A DNA stretch of 10,283 nucleotides, taken from an uncultured Erysipelotrichaceae bacterium. Lineage in GTDB: Bacteria; Bacillota_I; Bacilli_A; RF39; UBA660. Positions 1-6,485 of the stretch are shown in pieces. Below the pieces are notes generated by a model, which worked only from the letters and a program-made list of their open reading frames with translations, was not told the origin of the DNA and ran no database searches. The DNA lies in contig CADCQR010000121.1 of the NCBI GenBank assembly GCA_902803685.1, positions 1 to 10,283 on the forward strand. The letters run 5' to 3'. The translations under genes were made by a program, and so were the position numbers. Each line of letters begins with the position of its first letter. Position 1 is the stretch's first letter.

Positions 1-2
1 CT

Positions 3-1967
3 GATGGAGATATAACTGAGAAATTTATTGGATGGAAAGAAGAAGATACAACTTCAAATAATATTTCTATTAATCAAGGAACAACTGGAAATAAGACATA
101 TACAGCAGTATGGCAAAGTGTAGATCCTAATGTTTATGCGATAACTTACTCATTAAACGGGGGCACTTTAGCTACCGCTAATCCAACATCTTTTACAAAG
201 AATACAGAAACATTTACTTTAAATAATCCAACAAAAGATGGATATAATTTTACAGGATGGATTGGTTCAAATGGTACAACTCCACAAACTTCTGTTAAAG
301 TATCTAAAGGTACTAGAAATGATTTGAATTTTGAAGCGGTTTTTACTATTAAAAATTACAATATAACTTATGACCTAAAAGGTGGTTCAGCAGAAAATGT
401 TTCTACATATACGATAGAAGATAAAGTTGTATTAAATAATCCAAGTAAAGTTGGCTATGAATTTGTTGGATGGACTGGTACTGATTTATCTGCTACTACT
501 ATGGAAGTTATTATACCTAAAGGTTCAAAGGATGACAGAAATTTTGAAGCACATTTTGTACCTATTTCTTATAATATAACTTACGAACTAAATGATGGCG
601 TTGTTAGTGGCAATCCTTCAACTTATACTATAGAAGATAAAGTTGTATTAAATAACCCAGCAAAAAATGGTTATACATTTGCAGGTTGGACAGGAAGTAA
701 TGGTGATGTACCACAGGATGTGACTATTGCAAAGGGAACAATTGGAAATAGAAAATATATTGCAAATTATTCTGCTAATACATATTCAGTTAAGTATAAT
801 GCAAATGGTGGAACTGGAACAATGGATAATAGTTCGCATACCTATGATGTATCTAAAAAGTTGAGTAAAAATGTTTATACAAAAGAAGGTTATACCTTTG
901 CAGGATGGTCAACTACCGCTGACGGAGATGTTGAATATACAGATGAAGCTGATGTTAATAACTTAGCTACAACTGGAACAGTAAACCTATATGCCAAATG
1001 GGCAGCAAACGATTTGGTATTTGATAATCAGGAATTGAGTACCTCATATAGTAATGAATCACAATCTTTGTCCATTGTTGGTGCAAGCAACGGAACAGGA
1101 TCTTATTTATACAAAGAAAAATCAGAAAAAAACACTTCTGACAATGAGAGCACGGATTATATAAACATTGATGGTACCACACTAACCTTATTATCAAATA
1201 CGCCTCCTGGAACATATGCATATGTGGTGACAGTAACTGATAACGGCTCTGAAAAGACAAAAGATGCCACAATTACATTGACGGTGGCCAAAATGAATAT
1301 GGAAGCGCCTAATGTGACAATAGATAATACTGATGGTACAATAACATGGGATGATGTCATAGGGGCCACTAGTTATGAGATAAGCTTTGATAATACTACA
1401 TGGGAAGCAGCAACAAGTGGAGAAAATAAAATAGATCAATCTTCGGCAGGAGTACGTACTGCTTATGTAAGAGCTGTTACAAATCATAACGTTTATAATA
1501 AGTATTCAAGTGTGGGAAGCGCGTCAATAACGGTTTATAGCCTACAGTTAAATAAAGTTAACGGAATAGATAGCGTAGAAAATGCAGGAAATTATTTTGG
1601 TGGAACGACAGTGGATATAAGTGCTAACGTAAATTGTGGATATCGATGGGACAATTGGACTGTTATTTCTGGAGATTCTCCTGTAGATAGCAGTTTAAAA
1701 AGCACACAGGTAACTATAACTCAAGATACAGTTTTAAAGGCTGGGGCTACGCCAAATAAAATAACATATAAAGTTACTGGTAGTGATAAATGTATCTCTT
1801 GGGTAAAGTACAGTGATAATAATTGTAAGACGAGGTCCGGTATTTTGTCTTGGACCAAGAATAAAACATATACATATACAACTCTAAAAACATGTAATGC
1901 AGGTTGCTACTATTTATATGATATAGGAGGCTATGTACTAATTGGTGCCACGTGTTGGAGCCAATAA
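3..1967 (+). CDS. Large InlB-repeat surface protein, 5'-truncated by window edge
   Basis: The frame is open from base 3 to the TAA at 1965-1967, giving 654 residues with no start in the window; the TTG at 324 is internal. In order I see the end of one InlB B-repeat (1-38), four more full repeats (about 45-114, 118-186, 190-257, 261-333), a possible Ig/cadherin-like domain (334-429), a fibronectin-III-like stretch (430-511), a divergent InlB-like repeat with GGTTVDISA and GYRWDNW (512-585), and a Cys-rich tail (586-654). Cysteines lie at 545, 597, 608, 631, 635 and 651. There is no sortase motif or C-terminal membrane anchor, so attachment must come from the unseen N-terminus or from partners. 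The repeat family is typical of secreted adhesins of low-GC Gram-positives; an adhesive role is inference. The GC content of the 3' half is visibly higher than in nearby genes. Confidence 0.85.
   Translation, partial: DGDITEKFIGWKEEDTTSNNISINQGTTGNKTYTAVWQSVDPNVYAITYSLNGGTLATANPTSFTKNTETFTLNNPTKDGYNFTGWIGSNGTTPQTSVKVSKGTRNDLNFEAVFTIKNYNITYDLKGGSAENVSTYTIEDKVVLNNPSKVGYEFVGWTGTDLSATTMEVIIPKGSKDDRNFEAHFVPISYNITYELNDGVVSGNPSTYTIEDKVVLNNPAKNGYTFAGWTGSNGDVPQDVTIAKGTIGNRKYIANYSANTYSVKYNANGGTGTMDNSSHTYDVSKKLSKNVYTKEGYTFAGWSTTADGDVEYTDEADVNNLATTGTVNLYAKWAANDLVFDNQELSTSYSNESQSLSIVGASNGTGSYLYKEKSEKNTSDNESTDYINIDGTTLTLLSNTPPGTYAYVVTVTDNGSEKTKDATITLTVAKMNMEAPNVTIDNTDGTITWDDVIGATSYEISFDNTTWEAATSGENKIDQSSAGVRTAYVRAVTNHNVYNKYSSVGSASITVYSLQLNKVNGIDSVENAGNYFGGTTVDISANVNCGYRWDNWTVISGDSPVDSSLKSTQVTITQDTVLKAGATPNKITYKVTGSDKCISWVKYSDNNCKTRSGILSWTKNKTYTYTTLKTCNAGCYYLYDIGGYVLIGATCWSQ
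135..1001 (+). repeat. Four tandem InlB B-type protein repeats
   Basis: Units start near 135, 354, 570 and 783 and are about 67-73 residues long. Each follows the pattern Y-x-I/V-x-Y-x-L/A-N-x-G, then NNP-x-K-x-GY-x-F-x-GW, then a terminal aromatic plus hydrophobic strand (EAVF, EAHF, IANY, YAKW). Units 2 and 3 of this block share a 26-base exact match (414-439 and 630-655), suggesting recent unit duplication or gene conversion. The last unit is the most divergent and matches the classical NANGGTG...YAKW consensus best. Confidence 0.8.
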
Positions 1968-2001
1968 CGTGATAACAAAAAATGAGCAAAATAGTTATTT
2001 T

Positions 2002-2025
2002 AAAGTGATGCATAAGCACCACTTT
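2002..2025 (+). other. Stem-loop downstream of the InlB gene
   Basis: AAAGTGATGC, loop ATAA, GCACCACTTT forms a 10-position stem with one A-C mismatch, 34 bases after the stop codon. It is followed by TGTACATTTTG rather than a T-run, so it is a poor intrinsic terminator on its own. It may protect the 3' end of the message. Confidence 0.4.
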
Positions 2026-2104
2026 TGTACATTTTGAGGGGCTAGGATTTTTGGATAATTGTTAAATATTATGTAGAAGCATAAATAAGCGATAATTCTG
2101 ATTA

Positions 2105-2135
2105 CAGTCAATGTGTTAAACATTGGCTGTTTTTT
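2105..2135 (+). terminator. Intrinsic terminator for the InlB-repeat gene
   Basis: CAGTCAATGT, loop GTTAA, ACATTGGCTG is a 10-bp stem with one T-G wobble, followed directly by six T residues. It lies 138 bases after the stop codon. The terminator after the second pilin gene (7804-7836) shares 15 consecutive bases plus the CAGTCAA arm. Confidence 0.8.
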
Positions 2136-2143
2136 GACTTTAA

Positions 2144-2169
2144 AACTAGTTAGCAAAAAGTAACTAGTT
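2144..2169 (-). terminator. Terminator-like hairpin after first 276-aa gene
   Basis: AACTAGTTA, loop of 8, TAACTAGTT is a perfect 9-bp inverted repeat 14 bases past the stop codon of the minus-strand gene. On the minus strand it ends in only about four T residues, so termination may be inefficient. It nearly abuts the plus-strand terminator at 2105-2135, giving back-to-back terminators between convergent genes. Confidence 0.5.
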
Positions 2170-2183
2170 ATTTGAATAAATAT

Positions 2184-3014
2184 TTAATTGTTATTAGTAG
2201 TCTTTTTTAAAGTAGGATCCTTTTCGTCACTGCCGTACTTCATTTTTAAATACTCTTTAATTGGCATCTCTACTAATTCATAATTATTTTTTATCTGTTC
2301 TAGTCTATCTTTATTAGAAATTAGTAGATTCTTAAAGAAATTCATATCATTGATTGCTGTATGTGGATTCATTAAATGTTTAAACATCTTATCATATTGG
2401 GACTGAATATCTTCTAGAGATAGTGTTGATAAAAAATAATAAATTACATATTTTTTAGAATCTATTGTTTTTCCGTTACTTTTACTTCTAAGTAAAAGTA
2501 CATTAATCTTTTTTGGTGGGATAGTATCATGCGTCCAACAGTTGTGTTTTAACGATAGATAACAATTAACATTTGGAATATCTGATATACTTAAATAAAC
2601 CCCATCTCCCGAATAATCATCAAAAGATACATAAGGGTTAACTTGTTCAACTCTATGTATTGTATTTAAAGCTTGCTGATACTCATCATTAAGGGCTTTA
2701 AGTTCATTTCTTATGGCTTTATATTCTTTTGAGCAAACTGCATAATATTTAAGCCTATCTTTAAGATTATTATAGTGTGTGATTAAATTATATGCTGTCA
2801 GTAGCATTGATTTTCCATTCTCTCCAGAGTAATAATCGTAATAACCACGCATGGTATAATACATATAACATGTTGGAAATATACCCTCTGATACAAATAC
2901 TGCGGTTTTATATTCGTCACAGCTTTTGCTTCTATTACCTTTCATAGGAATCAAGCCTAATTCACCTATACTATCAAGAAATTTATATTCAGTAAAATGA
3001 TAATATTTTTGCAT
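2184..3014 (-). CDS. 276-aa protein of unrecognised family, ART-like motifs (copy A)
   Basis: A soluble-looking protein with no signal peptide or membrane segment. The start is fixed by AAAGGAG upstream of ATG and by exact alignment with the tandem paralogue. The N-terminus has YYHFT (4-8), then LDSIGELGLIP and GNRSKS, and AVFVSEG at about 38-44. A second conserved block is GDGVYLSISDIPN (136-148), followed by CY-x-SLKHNCW and INVLLLR. HxT, a 'SI...GL' helix and GDGVYL recall the NAD-binding motifs of DarT/KptA-type ADP-ribosyltransferases. This is inference from short motifs; no family match could be run. About 66% identical to the neighbouring copy; residues 71-115 and 201-240 diverge most. 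The charged C-terminal tail ends in TTNNN in both copies. Confidence 0.7.
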   Translation of the reverse strand: MQKYYHFTEYKFLDSIGELGLIPMKGNRSKSCDEYKTAVFVSEGIFPTCYMYYTMRGYYDYYSGENGKSMLLTAYNLITHYNNLKDRLKYYAVCSKEYKAIRNELKALNDEYQQALNTIHRVEQVNPYVSFDDYSGDGVYLSISDIPNVNCYLSLKHNCWTHDTIPPKKINVLLLRSKSNGKTIDSKKYVIYYFLSTLSLEDIQSQYDKMFKHLMNPHTAINDMNFFKNLLISNKDRLEQIKNNYELVEMPIKEYLKMKYGSDEKDPTLKKTTNNN

Positions 3015-3039
3015 AGAATACTCCTTTTTTAACTGCCTT

Positions 3040-3068
3040 GTTATATCTTATCTTTAAAGTTCTTTAAA
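3040..3068 (-). promoter_or_regulatory. Probable sigma-A promoter for copy A
   Basis: On the minus strand TTTAAA (3068-3063), a 17-base spacer, and TATAAC (3045-3040) lie 25 bases before the start codon, with the AAAGGAG ribosome site between. The -35 matches TTGACA at four of six positions and the -10 matches at five of six, weaker than the promoter of copy B. Confidence 0.5.
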
Positions 3069-3230
3069 TTACTATTTAATTTAAATAAATACAATTATTA
3101 AGTGGATAATAAAGTCCTAAATAAAATTGATTTTGTTATTAATTTTATTTTTAATTAAAAAGGTTTTATAAAGGTTAAATTAAATATACAAATTATATTT
3201 TAATAAAAATAAAAGACAAATTAAAGCAAA
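3069..3230. other. AT-only spacer between the tandem paralogues
   Basis: This spacer, part of the 260 bases between the two genes, is nearly pure A and T with long A and T runs. I see no plausible ORF, RNA gene or clear hairpin here. Confidence 0.6.
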
Positions 3231-3235
3231 TTTAA

Positions 3236-3260
3236 AACTAGTTAGCAAAAAGTACTAGTT
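3236..3260 (-). terminator. Terminator-like hairpin after copy B
   Basis: AACTAGT, loop of 11, ACTAGTT is a 7-bp inverted repeat 14 bases past the copy B stop. It is the counterpart of the hairpin at 2144-2169; loss of one A has shortened the stem from 9 to 7 bp. The T-tract on the minus strand is short, so read-through into copy A is possible. Confidence 0.4.
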
Positions 3261-3274
3261 ATTTAAATAAATAT

Positions 3275-4105
3275 TTAATTGTTATTAGTAGTTTTTTTTA
3301 AAGTAGGAGCATTTTCGTCATTGTCGCGTTTCATTTTCAAATACTCTTTAATTGGTATCTCTACAAGCTCATAATTATTCTGTAGGGAATCTAAATTAGC
3401 TTTATTGTCAATTAATAGCTGAGAAAGCAAATTTATCTCTGTGATCATCGACTCAAAATCAACTATTTCTCCAAACATTTTTTCATATTCTGTTCGCATA
3501 TCTTCTAGGGACAAGGTTGATAACAAATAATAAATAACAACTTCCTTTGAATCTATTATTTGTCCATCACTTTTATCCCTAAGTAACAATACATTAATCT
3601 TTTCTGGTGGGATAGTATCATATGTCCAGCAATTGTGTTTTAACGATTCATAACAATCAATATTTGGAATGTCTGATATACTTAAATAAACGCCATCTCC
3701 CCAAAAATCATCAAATGATATGTAGTTATTAATTTCCTCAACTCTATGCAGGGTAATTAAGGCGATTTGATATTTCGCACGAAGCCTTTCAATAATCTTA
3801 CTTATAGTATTGTATTCTTGTGATCCCACTTCGCAAGTACTAAGTTTATGATTAAGAATATTATAGTCTGCAATTAATCTATACGCTGTATTCATTGCTG
3901 ATATGCCGTTCTCTCCAGAATAATAATCGTAATAGTTTTCCAAGATATAATACATATAGTAAGTTGGAAATACTCCTTCTGATACAAATACAGCCGTTTT
4001 ATCTTCACCATAGCTTTTACTTCTATTACCTTTCGTAGGAATCAGTCCTAATTCACCAATACTATCTAGATATTTATACTCAGTAAAATGATAATATTTT
4101 TGCAT
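3275..4105 (-). CDS. 276-aa protein of unrecognised family, ART-like motifs (copy B)
   Basis: Paralogue of the downstream gene, collinear over all 276 residues without a gap. It keeps YYHFT (4-8), LDSIGELGLIP, GNRSKS, AVFVSEG, FDD-x2-GDGVYLSISDIPN (131-148), SLKHNCWTYDTIPPEKINVLLLR (154-176, key C159 and W160) and PIKEYLKMK near the end. No secretion signal or membrane helix is visible, so a cytosolic protein is likely. The start codon has GGTGAT nine bases upstream and aligns with copy A. The conserved blocks at both ends of the first half suggest an enzyme active site, possibly ADP-ribosyltransferase-like (H6, T8, and Y140 in GDGVYL are the residues to test); function is unproven. It follows the TIGR04086-type gene by 57 bases but has its own strong promoter. 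No antitoxin-like partner is adjacent. Confidence 0.7.
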   Translation of the reverse strand: MQKYYHFTEYKYLDSIGELGLIPTKGNRSKSYGEDKTAVFVSEGVFPTYYMYYILENYYDYYSGENGISAMNTAYRLIADYNILNHKLSTCEVGSQEYNTISKIIERLRAKYQIALITLHRVEEINNYISFDDFWGDGVYLSISDIPNIDCYESLKHNCWTYDTIPPEKINVLLLRDKSDGQIIDSKEVVIYYLLSTLSLEDMRTEYEKMFGEIVDFESMITEINLLSQLLIDNKANLDSLQNNYELVEIPIKEYLKMKRDNDENAPTLKKTTNNN

Positions 4106-4124
4106 TCATAATCACCAGGCATGT

Positions 4125-4153
4125 ATTATAATACTTTTAATACTATCTTTCAA
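4125..4153 (-). promoter_or_regulatory. Strong sigma-A promoter for copy B
   Basis: On the minus strand TTGAAA (4153-4148), an exact 17-base spacer, and a consensus TATAAT (4130-4125). The expected transcript would begin near 4118, leaving a leader of only about a dozen bases that contains the GGTGAT ribosome site. This is one of the clearest promoters in the window and makes copy B independent of the upstream gene. Confidence 0.65.
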
Positions 4154-4162
4154 TTCAGAATA

Positions 4163-4531
4163 CTAAATTCTTTTGTCTTTATTTAAGTTTATACCTAGTA
4201 TGCTTCCAAATGTAGTAGTAAGCAATATAATAAGACTGTAAATAATTAACTTAATACTTATACATTTATTCACTATAGAAACGAGTGTACAAAAAATAAT
4301 TAACATTAACCCAAGTTTTATTCCGTCAATATAGCCATTTTTTAGAGACTTTTTCCCAAGAAAAATACTATTTATAACTAATGTAATTAATAAAGTAATC
4401 AATTTTAAATATTTGTAAGTATTAGTAGAAATAAAATCAAAATAATAAAATACTGTTAATAACAATGCAACAAGTGATATTGATACTATTATACCTATGA
4501 TACTAATAGAATACTTTTTAATAGAATTCAT
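4163..4531 (-). CDS. TIGR04086/DUF3792-type four-helix membrane protein
   Basis: A 122-residue integral membrane protein with four hydrophobic segments at about 9-31, 41-59, 69-87 and 92-114. The loop and third helix carry GKKSLKNGYIDGIKLG (59-74), which fits the spaced-glycine pattern of the TIGR04086/DUF3792 (YrzE-like) family of Firmicutes; the length is also normal. The family's biochemical role is unknown. The start is supported by GAGGTGA five bases upstream. It is transcribed divergently from the DUF421 gene, 67 bases away. Assignment rests on topology and one motif, so it is good but not certain. Confidence 0.65.
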   Translation of the reverse strand: MNSIKKYSISIIGIIVSISLVALLLTVFYYFDFISTNTYKYLKLITLLITLVINSIFLGKKSLKNGYIDGIKLGLMLIIFCTLVSIVNKCISIKLIIYSLIILLTTTFGSILGINLNKDKRI

Positions 4532-4598
4532 GATTCACCTCTAATTAATTTTATGATTAAAATATATAATTATACTCATAATAATACTGGGTGATATT
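4532..4598. promoter_or_regulatory. Divergent promoter region
   Basis: This 67-base spacer separates divergent genes. TATAAT at 4565-4570 or TATACT at 4571-4576 could serve the plus strand, and TATAAT at 4574-4569 the minus strand, so the -10 elements overlap. I see no convincing -35 for either direction. Overlap of the two would make the promoters compete. Confidence 0.35.
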
Positions 4599-5243
4599 AT
4601 GAAATACTTGATAATATTTGGAAGAAGCTTTTTCTTTTATATTTTGATAGGTGTACTATATAGAATAATGGGTAAAAGAGAAGTAGCTGAACTATCTATA
4701 ATGGATTTAGTTGTATCTATATTTATTGCGCAAATTGCATCAATTGCTATAGAAAATTATGATAAATCAATATTTATGTCAATAGTACCAATTGCTGTTT
4801 TAGTGACAATGCAAGTAATTTCTAGTATATTAGAATTAAAATCTCATAAAGCTAGAGAATTAATAGATGGTAAAAATTCAGTAATAATAAATAAAGGTAA
4901 AATAAATTTTGAAGAAATGACAAAGCAAAGATATAATCTAGAAGATTTATTATCTCAATTAAGAGAACAAGGAATAAAATCTTTAGAAGAAGTTGATTAC
5001 GCCATTCTTGAAACAAGTGGAGAACTTTCAATTTTTAAAAAATGTGATGATTCTACAAGAACTTACCCCTTACCAGTAATAGTCGATGGAAGAGTACAAG
5101 AAGAAACACTTATACAGATAGGTAAATCTAATAAATGGTTAGAAGATGAATTAGATAAAGATAATTTAAAAGCAGAAGATATATTCTATGCTTTCTATAA
5201 AAGTAAAAATTTATTTTTAATAAAAAGAGAAAACATAAAATGA
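4599..5243 (+). CDS. DUF421 (YetF-family) membrane protein
   Basis: A 214-residue protein with three N-terminal membrane helices (about 5-22, 35-50, 59-79) and a cytosolic C-terminal domain. It has the family hallmark GKRE followed by ELS-x-MDLVVSIFIAQIAS (25-48), then KSHKARELIDGK (81-92), and the DUF421 core R-x-NLEDLLSQLREQGI (111-126) with VDYAILETSGELSIFKK (132-148). YetF-type proteins are found in Bacillus and spore-forming relatives; their exact role is unsettled. Length and domain order are normal. GGGTGAT sits just before the ATG. It is followed after 44 bases by the glycosidase-like gene and is probably cotranscribed with it. Confidence 0.88.
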   Translation: MKYLIIFGRSFFFYILIGVLYRIMGKREVAELSIMDLVVSIFIAQIASIAIENYDKSIFMSIVPIAVLVTMQVISSILELKSHKARELIDGKNSVIINKGKINFEEMTKQRYNLEDLLSQLREQGIKSLEEVDYAILETSGELSIFKKCDDSTRTYPLPVIVDGRVQEETLIQIGKSNKWLEDELDKDNLKAEDIFYAFYKSKNLFLIKRENIK

Positions 5244-5263
5244 CATATTTAGACAATAGATAA

Positions 5264-5285
5264 TACTACCATATTAATGGTGGTA
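5264..5285 (+). promoter_or_regulatory. Hairpin sequestering the ribosome site of the glycosidase gene
   Basis: TACTACCAT, loop ATTA, ATGGTGGTA forms a continuous 9-bp stem with one T-G wobble. The 3' arm contains the only Shine-Dalgarno-like sequence (GGTGG, 5279-5283) for the ATG at 5288, so the folded RNA would hide it. There is no T-run, so it is not a terminator. Translational control, possibly thermal or by coupling to the upstream gene, is inferred. Confidence 0.5.
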
Positions 5286-5287
5286 GA

Positions 5288-6430
5288 ATGAAAAAACTTA
5301 TAGTAATATTTATATTATTAATAATATTTTCTTTATGTGGATTTAAACAAGAAGAAAAACAAGAACTAAGAGGAGTATTTGTAAGCTACATAGAAGAAAA
5401 ACAATACTTAACAAGTGATTATGAAGCATCAAAAGACAATATAAGAAAAATAGTAGAAAATTTAAAGACAAATAATTATAACTTGATAATACTTCAAGTA
5501 AGAAGTAATAGTGATGCTATTTACCCATCGGATATTTTTCCCTTCAGTAATATATTAACAGGTATTGAAGGTGAAGATTATTTTGATGTTTTAGATTACT
5601 TTTTACAACTAGCCCATCAAAATGATATCAAAGTATATGGTTGGATAAATCCTTATAGAATAAGAACTACAGAAAGTATCGATACAATTTGTCCACAGAA
5701 TCCAGCATATAAATATTTGAATACAAACTATATTTATATAAATGATGGTATATATTATAATCCTAGTAAACAAGAAGTAGAAGATTTAATAGTAGAAGGA
5801 ATTGAAGAAATATTAAAAAAATATAAAGTTGATGGCATTATATTTGATGATTACTTTTACCCAGCAGATGATATAGATATAGAAGAATATAATACATATA
5901 TAAAAACAAATGATTATATTGAATTAAAAGATTATCATTTAATGATTATTAATAAAATGGTAAAAAGAGTACATGAATTATGTAGTAAATATAATATTAT
6001 ATTCGGAATAAGTCCAGATGGTAATATAAACAATAATTATACATATTTATATGCAGATATATATAAATGGTTAGATAGTACAGAATATGTTGATTTTATT
6101 ATGCCACAAATATATTATGGCTTTGAAAACGAAAATCAACCATTCTATCAAACTGTACATGAATGGAATAAAAGTATCAAAAATGATAATATAAAACTAA
6201 TAATAGCCTTAGCACTATATAAGTCAGGAAATATAGATATATATGCAAAAAGTGGAAGTGAAGAATGGATTCATAATAAAAATATTATAAAAAAGGAAAT
6301 AATAATTTCTAGGAATTTAAATCACTATGCAGGTTTTTCATTATTTAGATACGATCATCTATATAATGAAAATTTACAAAATGAGAATATAAAAGAGGAA
6401 ATAAAAAATTTACATCAAATGCTAAACTAA
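5288..6430 (+). CDS. Secreted glycosyl-hydrolase-like protein (GHL10/DUF187, YngK-like)
   Basis: A 380-residue protein with a hydrophobic N-terminal segment (2-17) ending FSLCG; the -1 residue before Cys17 is Leu, a poor lipobox, so an ordinary signal peptide or membrane anchor is as likely as a lipoprotein. The rest fits the TIM-barrel PF02638 family: LRGVFVSY (27-34), ILQVRSNSDAIYPSDIFPFS (68-87), YGWINPYRI (117-125), DGIIFDDYFYP (182-192, acidic pair D187/D188), FGISPDG (239-245) and DFIMPQIYYGF (269-279). The family is thought to cleave cell-surface or wall glycans, but few members are characterised, so the substrate is open. It follows DUF421 by 44 bases, with a hairpin over its ribosome site. 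Confidence 0.85.
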   Translation: MKKLIVIFILLIIFSLCGFKQEEKQELRGVFVSYIEEKQYLTSDYEASKDNIRKIVENLKTNNYNLIILQVRSNSDAIYPSDIFPFSNILTGIEGEDYFDVLDYFLQLAHQNDIKVYGWINPYRIRTTESIDTICPQNPAYKYLNTNYIYINDGIYYNPSKQEVEDLIVEGIEEILKKYKVDGIIFDDYFYPADDIDIEEYNTYIKTNDYIELKDYHLMIINKMVKRVHELCSKYNIIFGISPDGNINNNYTYLYADIYKWLDSTEYVDFIMPQIYYGFENENQPFYQTVHEWNKSIKNDNIKLIIALALYKSGNIDIYAKSGSEEWIHNKNIIKKEIIISRNLNHYAGFSLFRYDHLYNENLQNENIKEEIKNLHQMLN

Positions 6431-6475
6431 TACTTTCAATTTAAGTAAAGCTTTATTATAATTAAAATGAAAGTA
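6431..6475 (+). promoter_or_regulatory. Long inverted repeat with embedded -10 before the first pilin gene
   Basis: TACTTTCAATTTAA (6431-6444) pairs with TTAAAATGAAAGTA (6462-6475): 13 of 14 positions match. The 17-base centre holds the palindrome TAAAGCTTTA (6446-6455). A consensus TATAAT sits at 6457-6462, reaching the start of the 3' arm; the -35 position 17 bases upstream (TTTCAA) is weak. There is no T-run after the repeat, so it is not an intrinsic terminator. It may be an operator overlapping the promoter, or an RNA hairpin in read-through transcripts from the glycosidase gene. The AGGTGAG ribosome site at 6476-6482 is just outside the repeat. Confidence 0.5.
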
Positions 6476-6485
6476 AGGTGAGAGT

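Larger units (their letters stand above)
2139..4105 (-). repeat. Tandem duplication of a gene plus its 3' flank
   Basis: Two units, 2139-3014 and 3231-4105, each hold a 276-codon gene and its downstream hairpin. The first 79 bases of unit one (2139-2217, spanning the non-coding tail and the last codons) differ from 3231-3308 by only two substitutions and one single-base deletion, whereas mid-gene sequence is much more divergent. The 5' flanks beyond the start codons show no similarity to each other, so the duplicated or homogenised segment ends at or near the start codon. Confidence 0.85.

Noticed and set aside
324..326. TTG as start of the InlB-repeat gene
   Set aside because: The same frame is open back to base 3 and encodes further InlB repeats, so the TTG is an internal Leu codon.
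967..1487. Overlapping minus-strand ORFs inside the InlB-repeat gene
   Set aside because: They are antisense to a long, clearly coding frame with recognisable domains; their translations resemble no protein family and lack ribosome sites.
5241..5243. TGA read as Trp (mycoplasma-type code)
   Set aside because: The DUF421 protein ends at normal family length at this TGA and all Trp codons seen are TGG, so the standard bacterial code fits; this one stop alone is weak evidence but nothing contradicts it.
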